From assembly GCA_011799875.1 (NCBI GenBank), contig CM022299.1, positions 337,736,447 through 337,800,446 of the forward strand: a stretch of 64,000 nucleotides of DNA, given 5' to 3'. A model generated the notes under the pieces. The model worked only from the letters and a program-made list of their open reading frames with translations. It did no database searches and had not been told where the DNA came from. Each line of letters opens with the position of its first letter. Position 1 is the first letter of the stretch. The translations under genes and the position numbers were made by a program. The stretch comes from Thinopyrum elongatum. Taxonomy: Eukaryota > Streptophyta > Magnoliopsida > Poales > Poaceae. Positions 54,250 to 64,000 of the stretch are shown piece after piece.

Positions 54250-57200
54250 ACCCACACAATCATCTATCCTTTGTAGCTAGCACTAACTTTCTCTTGTGCA
54301 AGCACGCGCCCTCCTCACCCTCCCCCTCCCTCAGTATTCTATCCATCGCGCACATTCATTTTTTTCTTTAGGTCGTTCTCCCACGGTCTCCACAACTCCT
54401 TCTTTTCGACACACACCGATCGATAAACCTCTCTAGCGATGTCTGCCTACCACATACACACACACTTTCCATCTCCTCCTTTCTCTGTCCATGCCTCGTG
54501 TCTCTCATACGATCCCACACACGTGTAAACTCTCGCCCCTCTTTTCATCGATCTCACAATCGCACACTCCCCCCCTATCTAGTAGGCCTCTCGCACCACC
54601 TCCTAGTTCCATCCCTCTCTCTTTATCCGTCTCTCTCGGCCTTATTTGCCTCTAACAAATGGATGTACACCGACCAATCTCCCACTATACATATAGCTAG
54701 GTAGGTCGTTTATAACTCATTTTCCCCACGCGCCGATCGATCTACCTCATTACTTATGTCTCTCCCTTCCTCCGACACACAACAATTGATCTACCGATCT
54801 AGTTAGGTCTGCTTACCAAACACATGGTCCCCCTTCATCATCCCTGCATGCCTCCCGACACATCTATCACGCACACGCACACACAGAAACACATCCCCAC
54901 TCTTCTTGATATTGCAGTTGTACCCTCAGTTTGTCTTGTAGGCCTCTCCCACCATCTCTGAGAAGCAACTCCACCACCCCACCGGCACTCTACCTCTCTC
55001 TCTCTCTCTCTCTGTGTCCCAACCTATTTCTCGTCCTTCACTTATGTATGGATGTCACCGATCTCCCTCAAGACATAGCTAGGTCTCTCCTTCTCAACAC
55101 ATATACGAATTGATCTACCTCTCTAGTTAGGCCCCACAAACACATTGATACATCGAGCGCTCTAGTCATGTCTCCCTGCCACACACAAACTTGCCCTCTA
55201 CCCTCTAACGTTTTGGTAGGTCAATCGCCCTATATCTTTGATGTGCACACACACAATTTTGATGGCTCTCTTCATCGATCTCGCACCCACACACTTGATC
55301 CTCTCTTCGACTCTATCGATATCTATGACCCCTCCCTCTCTTCTCGTGGATCGCCCCCTCTATATATGATATAGATAGGCCTCTATTTGACACACACTGC
55401 TTGTGTCACATTTTTGTTTGAGATATCATCGACACATATCCTCTAACCTTTGTAGCCAGCACTAACTTTCTCTCGTGCATGCACACGCCTTCCTCGCCCT
55501 CCCCCTCCCTAAGCATTCTATCCATCGCGCACATTCATTTTTTTCTTTAGGTCATTCTCCCACGGTCTCCACAACTCCTTCTTTCAAACACACACCGATT
55601 GATAAACCACACTAGCGATGTCTGCCTACCACATACACACACACTTTTCATCTCCTCCTTTCTCTGTCCATGCATGCCTCGTGTCTCTCATATGGTCCCA
55701 CACACGTGTAAACTCTCGCCCCTCTTTTCATCGATCTCACAATCGCACACTCCTCCCCCTATCTAGTAGGCCTCTTGCACCACCTCCTAGTTCCATCCCT
55801 CTCTCTCTCTCTCTATCCGTCTCTCTCGGCCTTATTTGCCTCTAACAAATGGATGTACACCGACCGATCTCCCACTATACATATAGCTAGCTAGGTTGTT
55901 TATAACTCATTTTCCCCACGCGCCGATCAATCTACCTCATTACTTATGTCTCTCCCTTCCTCCGACACACAACAATTGATCTACCGATCTAGTTAGGTCT
56001 GCTTACCAAACACATGGCCCCCCTTCATCTTCCCTGCATGCCTCCCGACACATCTATCACGCACACGCACACACAGAAACACATCCCCACTCTTCTTGAT
56101 ATTGCAGTTGTACCCTTAGTTTGTCTTGTAGGCCTCTCCCACCATCTCTGAGAAGCAACTCCACCACCCCATCAGCACTCTACCTCTCTCTCTCTCTCTG
56201 TCCCAACCTATTTCCCGTCCTTCACTTATGTATGGATGTCACCGATCTCCCTCAGGACATAGCTAGGTCTCTCCTTCTCAACACATATACGAATCGATCT
56301 ACCTCTCTAGTTAGGCCCCACACACACACACACACACCGATACATTGAGCGCTCTAGTCATGTCTCCCTGCCACACACAAACTTGCCCTCTACCCTCTGA
56401 CGTTCTGGTAGGTCAGTCGCCCTATATCTTTGACGTGCACACACACAATTTTGATGGCTCTCTTCATTGATCTCGCACCCACACACTTGATCCTCTCTTC
56501 GACTCTATCGATATCTATGACCCCTCCCTCTCTTCTCGTGGATCACCCCCTCTATATATGATATAGATAGGCCTCTATTTGACACACACTGCATGTGTCA
56601 CATTTTTGTTTGAGATATCATCGACACATATCCTCTAACCTTTGTAGCCAGCACTAACTTTCTCTCGTGCATGCACATGCCTTCCTCGCCCTCCCCCTCC
56701 CTAAGCATTCTATCCATCTCGCACATTCATTTTTTTCTTTAGGTCGTTCTCCCACGGTCTCCACAACTCCTTATTTCAAACACACACCGATTGATAGACC
56801 ACACTAGCGATGTCTGCCTACCACATACACACACACTTTTCATCTCCTCCTTTCTCTGTCCATGCATGCCTCGTGTCTCTCATACAGTCCCACACACGTG
56901 TAAACTCTCACCCCTCTTTTCATCGATCTCACAATCGCACACTCCTCCCCCTATCTAGTAGGCCTCTCGCACCACTTCCTAGCTCCATCCCTCTCTCTCT
57001 ATCCGTCTCTCTGGGCCTTATTTGCCTCTAACAAATGGATGTACACCAACCGATCTCCCACTATACATATAGCTAGCTAGGTCGTTTATAACTCGTTTTC
57101 CCCATGCGCCGATCGATCTACCTCATTTGTTATGTCTCTCCCTTCCTCCGACACACAACAATTGATCTACCGATCTAGTTAGGTCTACTTACCAAACACA

Positions 57201-57832
57201 TATGGTCCCCTTCATCATCCATGCATGCCTCCCGACACATCTATCACGCACACGCACACACAGAAACACATCCCCTCTCTTCTTGATATTGCAGTTGTAC
57301 CCTCAGTTTGTCTAATAGGCCTCTCCCACCATCTTCGAGAAGCAACTCCACCACCCCTCCGACACTCTACCTCTCTCTCTCTCTCTGTCCCAACCTATTT
57401 CCCATCCTTCACTTATGTATGGATGTCGACCAATCTTCCTCAAGACATAGCTAGGTCTCTCCTTCTCAACACATATACGAGTCGATCTACCTCTCTAGTT
57501 AGGTCTCTGCCTCCCCCCCCCCCCCCCCCCCACACACACACACCGATACATCGAGCGCTCTAGTCATGTCTCCCTACCACACACAAACTTGCCCTCTGCC
57601 CTCTGACGTTCCGGTAGGTCAGTCACCCTATATCTTTGATGTGCACACACACAATTTCGATGGCTCTCTTCATCGATCTCGCACCCACACACTTGATCCT
57701 CTCTTTGATTCTATCGATATCTATGACCCTCTCTTCTCGTGGGTCACCCCCTCTACATATGATATAGATAGGCCTTTATTTCACACACATTGCATGTGTC
57801 ACATTTTTGTTTGAGGTATCATCGACACATAT
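54250..57832. repeat. Three tandem copies of a ~1.18-kb pyrimidine-rich repeat
   Basis: The landmark TTGTAGCYAGCACTAACTTT occurs at 54271, 55450 and 56642, giving periods of 1179 and 1192 bases. The plus strand is strongly C/T-rich with embedded CT and CA microsatellites and one run of 19 C's (57513-57531). Length differences between copies lie mainly in those microsatellites. Frames such as MSAYHIHTHF recur in each copy because the repeat recurs, with no domain or conserved end. Confidence 0.9.
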
Positions 57833-57939
57833 TCCCACAAATACATTCACGAAATCACCCCCCCATAACAAAAGCACTCATGAACACACACACCATCTCT
57901 CTAGGTTTGTATCTCTCTCTCTCACACACACACGTAGGT

Positions 57940-58140
57940 GGGGACATGCACGAAGAGAAGAGGTGCATGCACGGCGCACGTACTCCCGTCTCTTTCCCAA
58001 CCACACCCGCGAGGGTACACGGTGGAGCTCATTTCTGTCCGAAAAGGCAGCCCACGTGGTAATTTGACACGTGCACTGGTTGTCCACTTGATGGAGGATC
58101 GTGTTCCATGGGTGAACAAACAAATTGTGACTTGACGTGT
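57940..58140 (+). promoter_or_regulatory. Promoter-like block of the right-hand gene cluster, copy 1
   Basis: GAAGAGAAGAGGTGCATGCAC, ACACGGTGGAGCTCATTTCTGT, GCAGCCCACGTG and ACTTGATGGAGGATCG recur in order at 59365-59545. The last part recurs at about 61395-61435. No gene follows this copy directly. Confidence 0.5.
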
Positions 58141-58229
58141 TATTTAAAAAAAGAGGCAAACCATGTGGGGCCTACCTTAGAGGCAAGGCTCTATACACTG
58201 GAGATGCTCTGTACTACTTTTGATGTGTC

Positions 58230-58395
58230 CCGTCAACTCACAGAACGAGGAGAAGCTTGCTTAGTATGCCCTCTCCCTCGCCCACAGGTGCGATGGCTTG
58301 CAGAGTCGCAGGACAAGGAGAAGCTTGCTTACTACACCTACGCCCACTCCCTCGCCCACGAGCGCGGTGGCTCGCGGGACGAGGAGAAAATTTTA
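58230..58395. repeat. Short direct duplication
   Basis: Two to three copies of a unit of about 65 bases with GAGGAGAAGCTTGCTTAST and CCCTCGCCCAC occur at about 58245-58395. Confidence 0.6.
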
Positions 58396-58398
58396 CTA

Positions 58399-58600
58399 CT
58401 CCCTCCGTTAGACGTATATACTCCTCGTCCCTACCTTTGTTAGAGAGATTATCATATTGTTTGAAATATATGTCTTTAGCAGATTTCAATATGAACTACT
58501 AGTACATATTCCAAACACTGATGTATATAGACGTATGTTAGAGTGTAGATTCACTCATTTTGCTCCGTATGTAGTCCATATTGAAACGGATGTAGTAGTA
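58399..58600. mobile_element. Stowaway-type MITE (Thalos-like), rearranged
   Basis: CTCCCTCCGTT at the left end, then AGATTTCAATATGAACTACT, TGTATATAGACGTATGTTAGA, GTGTAGATTCACTCATTTTG and TCCGTATGTAGTCCATATTG match the Triticeae Thalos-type MITE I remember. The right terminus is degraded. Confidence 0.7.
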
Positions 58601-58739
58601 CGCACTCTCCCTTGCCCCTCGCCCCTCGACCCTCGCCCACGTGGTGGACGTGCAGCAATTCATTCGGTCTCAGATAGCCAGAACCATATACTGTAGTACC
58701 ATCATTGCTCGACTTCCCGAAGAGGCGAAGAGCCAAGCG

Positions 58740-59364
58740 CAAGGTTAATATTTTTTAGATGCCAAGTGCAACGTTTATAGGAGAACGAGTAGTGGTAGTA
58801 CTAGTAGTACGTACTGTATGAGGAAGAAGGCAACAAGAATGTATGTTTTGTGTGACAATCTCTTCTTACAGGACGTGCTAGACCTAGTGGACCTCATTGT
58901 TGTTGCAATGGGAGTATCATAGATGGCACGATTCAGAGTGGTGGGCAGCGGGAATAATATTCAGAGCTGCTTAAGAAGTCCCATCAAAAGGAATAGCCAT
59001 CCTCTACATGTGCTCCTATGTAAAATGAGTAAATGAGACAAATTAAAAGAGAATGAGACAAAGTAAAAAAATCACCAGCCTTAGAGCCAGCCCTATTGTA
59101 TTAGTGAATGATATTTCTACATCGTGATTGACATGGGTATATTATTAACCATGCTGCGGAGGTAGCAGCGGATTTTTATTTATTTGCGGAGGTAGCAGCG
59201 GATGGATATTCAACGAGGAGTGAAACGATGGCTGCTTCCTCGGTCAAACATAGAGAAAGGTGGGCCTCGTGATTTGATGGCTCATTAGTCATTATTACTG
59301 CCTAGACTCTTTGCCCATATAGTAACCGCGTGGTAGAGTAGTTGGCTATACTTTTAATAACCAT
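58740..59364. other. Intergenic sequence
   Basis: No gene is seen. A short direct repeat GCGGAGGTAGCAGCGGAT lies at about 59157 and 59191. Confidence 0.4.
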
Positions 59365-59604
59365 GCTCGAAGAGAAGAGGTGCACGCACCCACGCACATA
59401 GCACTCTTTGCGTCTTCCCCAACCACACACGTGACACGGTGGAGCTCATTTCTGTACGATGATGCAGCCCACGTGATAATTTGACGCATCTAGTAGTAGT
59501 TACTCACTTAATGGAGGGTCGGGAACCATGCATGAACAGTGCCGCATTATTTATAAATAAAGTTTTTTTCTTCAGTGGCACATACTCAATATAAATAGGT
59601 TCAT
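59365..59604 (+). promoter_or_regulatory. Promoter-like block, copy 2
   Basis: It is homologous to 57940-58140. It ends in TATTTATAAATAAAG (about 59548-59562), a plausible TATA region, ahead of the leader of the gene fragment that follows. Confidence 0.5.
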
Positions 59605-60300
59605 ATGGAGAGAAAAAGAAACCGCTCCACTATGTACATAGCCAGAAGCCTACACGGTTGCTTGCTGGTGTTGCTCTCTTCACACTCTCTCGCACAAAAC
59701 GACTGTGGCCACATCTCTAACATCCGGGCGGATCACGTCCGCTGGGGGAAGGGGTGGATGCTTTGTGTAGATGTGGTCGCCATCGCCGACGGCGAAAACC
59801 CACTGTCGGTGTGTCCCGATCAGGGGTCCCCGCCGTTCTCTTTCACAAAGCCGATGTGGTTGCCTTCATCCCTTGCTCACTGCCGCGACGTGGGCAGTTG
59901 CTGCCTCCCGCCACCCTCCTCTAAGCTAGCTACATCCCGACATCCCTCAGGTACAACTTCCTTTATAGCCGGCTTGCACCACTGCCCCAGCTGCCCACAT
60001 CGCTCCATGTGGATATTTCTCTACTTCTTTGCCCCGCACGTACCTCTACTGGCTTCTACTGTATTTGTGATGAGTTTATGTCTCATCAACTAGCCCACTA
60101 GTCTTATTCTAATCACGCTTCTTCAATTTCTTTGCCATAGGGATGCTCAGCTCGATTTTAGTGAAACTGCACAAAATGATCCGATGGTCAAAGGGTTGCA
60201 AACTTCATTTCTTCGGAAGGTTCAACGTCGCCAGCAAATTAAAGTCTGGTTAGGGTTTAGGGTTGAAGGCCTAGGGACTGCATGGATCATTTTTTTAGCT
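59605..60300 (+). pseudogene. Unrecognised gene start, paralogue of the gene at 61.9-64 kb, probably truncated
   Basis: A leader/first-exon region at about 59660-59960 resembles 61990-62300: CTCTCTTCACACTCTC, CCGCTGGGGGAAGG, GTCGCCATCGCCGACGGCGA and CCGTTCTCTTTCAC are shared in order. An exon-like piece after a CCATAG acceptor at about 60139 encodes QLDFSETAQNDPMVKGLQTS and SFLRKVQRRQQIKVW. A similar phrase (FSGTAQEDVG) occurs near 63770. A 162-codon frame from 59605 exists, but I do not treat it as a real protein because it reads through the leader. A MITE follows at 60303. Function unknown. Confidence 0.4.
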
Positions 60301-60302
60301 GT

Positions 60303-60392
60303 CTCTATTCCAAAATAAGTGTCAACTTTAGTAGTACAACTTTGTACTAAAGTTAGCATAAATTTGAGACACTTATTTTGGAACGGAGGGAG
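60303..60392. mobile_element. Small Stowaway-type MITE
   Basis: A 90-bp near-perfect inverted repeat: CTCTATTCCAAAATAAGTGT at the left and ACACTTATTTTGGAACGGAG at the right, flanked by possible TA. The right tip GGAACGGAGGGAG is the canonical end. Confidence 0.85.
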
Positions 60393-60664
60393 TACATATT
60401 GGCTATGATTTGTGAATCATTGAGATGCAATAGCATCCATGCTAGTCTCCTTTGTATTTGATGGAATGTTGCAATGGGGCAACCTTGGACGCAAGATACA
60501 TGAAACAGAAGCTGGAAGCTTCATAGCATTGTACAAATTTATCTCGCTGAGAAATTACAGTACGTACTATGTACTAAAGAGTTAGGTGTCGCACGGTGTC
60601 CAGAAAATATGGTGATAGTGTAAGGTGGGCCATGTAATCACTGAGCTGCCGTGTTTTCGCTGCT

Positions 60665-60910
60665 TTCGCACTCCTCCGCTGTAAGAGTGGAGAAAATTGT
60701 AAAGAGTGGAGACGCTCTACCTCCTTTCGCCGAAACGTGGGACATCCAGCATCTGGTGCACGTGTCATGCACCAAAGTAAAGTGTACAGTGCAACTGAGA
60801 CTCGGCATGCTCATACCACCTCAATAATAATGACCAATGAGCCGTCAAATCACATAGACCCGGCAGTAAGTTGGACGGACGAAGCAACCATCACTCTTCG
60901 TTGAATCTGC
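60665..60910 (+). promoter_or_regulatory. Promoter block of the B3-gene type, copy 3 (orphan)
   Basis: TCCTCCGCTGTAAGAGTGGA, CTTTCGCCGAAACGTGGGACA, GTGCATGCACCAAA-like, AATGACCAATGAGCCGTCAAA and AAGTTGGACGGACGAAGCAA match the blocks at 31530 and 37640. What follows (a GC-rich segment to 61125) is not homologous to either B3-like gene, so this copy has lost its gene or drives another. Confidence 0.6.
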
Positions 60911-61394
60911 TTCTCCCTTCAACGCAGGCGCCAGTGAGAGGTCGCGTCCGCTCTGCATGGGCATGAATGCAGCACCGATTCTCTGGAGTGGCGCTGACCG
61001 TTTCGGGCGGGAAGCGCGCGTGACCGATAGAGGGGGTTTGGGTGGGCCAGGGTTGTCAGGAGCGGGCGTGGCTGCTGTCCCGACCGGACGCCCGAAAATG
61101 AGAGGATGCACCGACCCTCGCGGCTAAATCGTAGTACTACACATAATCTCTCTGTAGGTCCATGTGTCGCTCTCTCTAACACACACGCTATTAAAAATAA
61201 ACACACACACACGCACACATAGGTTCATGCACCGGCGGTCAACCGCTATATCTGCGGCCGCGGAATTCGACAGACGCGGCTGCCGGATTTGGAGCATTCT
61301 GGCCGCCTGCGACTACGCCTTGCCATGGATTGTCCGGGTACTGGGTCACACAACAATGGCAATGCCTCCACGTCGCATGCAGTTTTAGTTGTTG

Positions 61395-61440
61395 TTCACT
61401 TCGGAGGGTCGTGTACCACACGTGAATGATAGTAAGTGCG
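61395..61440 (+). promoter_or_regulatory. Fragment of the cluster promoter block, copy 3
   Basis: TTCACTTCGGAGGGTCGTGTACC with ACACGTGAATG matches part of the blocks at 58088 and 59508. Confidence 0.4.
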
Positions 61441-61744
61441 ACCGGGAGGCGTGGAGTGTTAATTGTGAATTGACTCCTTCGAGCGTTAAATTTTCTTCGC
61501 GTATTAGCATTGCCCTCCGTCACAGTTTACAGGGAGCGCTTCAATTCTCATGCATTTCCACCACCGGAGGGATTTTAGGCACGTTTGGTTTAATGCCCAA
61601 TTAATTAGGGCATCGTAACCGCAATCAAGGCCACAATTTTCTCTCCATGCAGGTGTGTACGCGGGGTGGAATAAATGCATGCATGTGTGTACGTGGACTG
61701 AAAGCACTCCATGCATGTGTGTACACATTTATATGAGTAGTTTA

Positions 61745-64000
61745 TCTTGTGGGCGATAAGGATGAACAAGGGAAGGCCTTATCTGCAAATGTGGAGAAGA
61801 GTGCGGGTATCTTTTTACAAAATTGTCATAGTTTCCTTCCTATCTGTCAAATATAGATCGGACGGCCTATATTGCAGGATGGCAGACACACCATCATCAC
61901 CAACTCTATTTTTTATAAGATATATTTATAAGATAATAGAGAGTAGAGAAGTAGAGAGTAGAGATACGCTGCAGCCTCAGCACTTGTTTTCTAGGGTTTG
62001 CTCTCTTCACACTCTCTCCACTATATATATACACGCTGGAGCCTCAGCGCTTGTAGTTGCTCTCTTCACACTCTCACCCTCTCCAGATCTAAACAAGACT
62101 GCGTTGGCCTCTCTCCCCTCACTGCTGGTCAAAGAGCCGGCAGCATCCCATCCGCCGGGGAAGGGAAGGAGGCTTAAATCTGTCGCCGTCGGCGAGGGAG
62201 GGAATCCACTACCAGCGCCACTATTCTCTTTCACCCAGTGGCGGCGTGGGAGGGCCTCTGACCCCTTCTTCCTCACTGTCGTACATAGTGTGGGCAGATC
62301 GTCCACTGAGCCACACGCCGAGAACCTTAAGGTATAATTTACTTAATCCACATGCATTGCTCTACCTGCATGTGGATTTTTCTCGCTTATGCACTCGAAT
62401 CTAGAGGGGAAAGTTGTATAGCATGAATCGAGGACGTGGTTCAAAGAGGAAAGGAAGGGGGAAAGTAGTACAGACTGGCTATCCAACAACTACGTTGGTC
62501 GAAAAGGGAAAACAATGATAAATGTAGTACACACATCTGTAACGAACTGATCTTTCTGTGTGTGGGGGACAAGTATGTAGAGTTTGAGCAGGACTAGATT
62601 TTGCTGCCCTCACATAGGGAAAGGTGTCTAAAGATAACAAAACTGGGACCAACACAAATATGCTCCTTGGTTGTTTGTTCTTTGTTGCAACAGACTGGGC
62701 ATCACCCCTTTATACATCAGTAGATGCACATGGTGCTGGTGCGTCCACTGTCCCGTACAACTCTTTAGCTGTTGTTAATCTAATAATGCCGCTGGAAAAT
62801 TGATGCAATGCCACAATTAAAAGCAAATTATATGTTTAATGAATTTTTTTGTTAATATAATCTCTCTGTTAATATGAATCAATGCCACTGTTTGAGAAAT
62901 GCTACTGTCTTGCTTTCTTTTCCATTTAGATAAGTTAGATGCTTCTTTTTGTGGGCTTCTATGTCATGCACCGTTATTGACCAGTAATTGTTTCCTTTGC
63001 ACCTCTGTGTAAACGGGGTTATCTACTTCACCTCGTTGCTATTGAGACCTTTTGTTGCACTACACAAAACACTTTTGTTTTAAGAGTGTTTTGTGCAGTT
63101 CAACCAAAATGTCACACTGACAACGTTGCTTGATTGCTTTATCTTAGTGGAATTGCACAAGAGGAGATCTGACTGCCTATTCGTGTTGGCAAATTTGTTT
63201 CAGATCTTCTTCTTGTGAGTTGTTTGAATTCCGCGTCATGAGAGGTCAGTACTGGCCTTCTTCCACATGATTGTGCAGTGTGCTTTCATATGTTGTGCTA
63301 CTTATACGGTAATGTTGCTTGATTTTAGTGAACTGCACAAAAGGAGACCAGACTTCCAATCTGTATGTGCACCGTAATATCCCATTGAGGTAAGATAATG
63401 ATATTTCGCAACTGTTGGCCTGTATTTTGCTACTGTCACCAGAAAAGTAATGTTGTTGTTTAGTGCTATACTTGTGCTCCCTAATTGACATGCCAATCTT
63501 ACATTGAAGGCGAAGCTTTTCTGTTATTGAACCAAGTGATGAAGGGGAAGAACAAGCGGAAGAAGAACAAAAATCAACTCCCGGTGCTGTAATGAAGCAC
63601 TGGAACTGTGATGACACAAGTAATGATATAGTTTTGCATCTTAATTTATTGCTATGGCTGGAACAAGCAATTGTTTTGTCGCTGTGATTTGATGCCACTC
63701 TTAATGTAATATGTAATTATCTCTACTTGTGCAAACAGGGATCTTGTTTGAAGATAACATATATTTTAGTGGAACCGCACAAGAAGATGTTGGAAACATT
63801 AAACTAATCGAGGAGTTTATAGTAAGCATGGCAACCACAGTAGATAATAACGGATGGTTCCGGAGAAGTGCTTCATCTACATGCTCTACACAATAAGCCT
63901 CCTGACAAAGGTTGGTACCGGCCCACGGATTTCATCCATATGATTGAGCTTTGTCATCTGTATTGGTGTTGTGCTACTGTTTAGCTACTGTCATGAGAAA
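61745..64000 (+). CDS. Unrecognised multi-exon gene, running off the right edge (partial)
   Basis: A TATA-like CTATATATATA (62022-62032) sits between two copies of a leader duplication (CAGCCTCAGCRCTTGT with TGCTCTCTTCACACTCTC). The first exon ends SSTEPHAENLK before a GTATAA donor at 62331. Later exon-like pieces are 62698 onward (WASPLYTSVDAHGAGASTVP), about 63510-63608 (RRSFSVIEPSDEGEEQAEEE, donor GTAATG at 63620) and 63740 onward after an AAACAG acceptor (ILFEDNIYFSGTAQEDVG). The acidic SDEGEEQAEEEQ suggests a disordered region. A block of about 180 bases with TGCACAARAGGAGA is duplicated at about 63125 and 63310. No domain is recognised; exon joins are tentative. The start codon is not settled. 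Confidence 0.35.
63061..63097. repeat. Short palindrome in an intron
   Basis: CACAAAACACT and AGTGTTTTGTG flank a loop of about ten bases. It may be a footprint of a small inverted-repeat element. Confidence 0.6.

Noticed and set aside
54498..57814. Repeated frames beginning MSAYHIHTHF, MSCRPLPPS and MSPCHTQTC as a tandem gene family
   Set aside because: They recur because the 1.18-kb DNA repeat recurs. Composition is dictated by CT/CA microsatellites, frame ends vary between copies, and no domain is visible.
59605..60093. 162-codon frame with hydrophobic N-terminus as a secreted protein
   Set aside because: Most of it lies in sequence homologous to a 5' leader at 61990-62300, and that paralogous leader does not keep the frame.
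1..64000. tRNA or rRNA genes, riboswitches, bacterial-type promoters or terminators
   Set aside because: Nothing with the needed structure was found. The only tRNA-related sequences are LTR primer sites.

Overview
The window looks like intergenic and gene-fringe DNA from a large cereal genome, most likely Triticeae (wheat, Aegilops or barley). The reasons are nested Gypsy LTR retrotransposons of the Tat and Athila lineages, CACTA-type termini, Stowaway MITEs with CTCCCTCCGTT-type ends, and plant genes with GT-AG introns. No rRNA, tRNA, CRISPR or bacterial gene organisation was seen. Family names are from memory and unverified.

Bases 1-31374 are one nested stack. Outer element A (Tat-lineage Gypsy, plus strand) enters from the left and ends with its 3' LTR at 30496-31374. 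It has gag, protease and a scrap of RT, plus a large antisense gene (30183 down to 11810) of the 'putative gypsy type transposon' class with a coiled-coil C-terminal half. Element B (Athila-type, minus strand, 1055-9022) sits in A's gag-protease region. Element C (12455-28054) has the same LTR family as A and sits in A's antisense gene with a perfect AGCTT duplication. C has its own gag, protease, RT, RNase H and integrase, and a different antisense gene with an AT-hook and a B3-like domain. Element D (14638-22018) splits C's RT. It has no gag or pol and is built largely from tandem arrays, mainly two long arrays of related 46-bp units. Removing C or D restores the interrupted frames, which fixes the insertion order.

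Bases 31375-39290 hold two plant genes with B3-type DNA-binding domains, downstream of homologous promoter/leader blocks (about 31530 and 37640; a third block lies at about 60665). Gene 1 has two solo LTRs (34292-35883, TSD CACAT; 36224-36715, TSD ACTGG) in what was one coding exon. Gene 2 has at least five exons and two B3-like segments. Both carry frameshifts or stops.

Bases 39290-53300 are repeats: three copies of an unclassified repeat, tandem arrays, a CACTA right end (43403), a decayed Tat Gypsy RNase H-integrase piece (43404-45034), a cut Athila-type LTR (45035-45661), and the left end of a second CACTA-like element (45662) with a dense GGCCCA array and a multi-exon minus-strand gene with duplicated exons.

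Bases 53300-64000 hold a 92-bp tandem repeat, three tandem copies of a pyrimidine-rich repeat of about 1.18 kb (54250-57832), MITEs, and a small cluster of duplicated, unrecognised genes or gene starts. One of these runs off the right edge.
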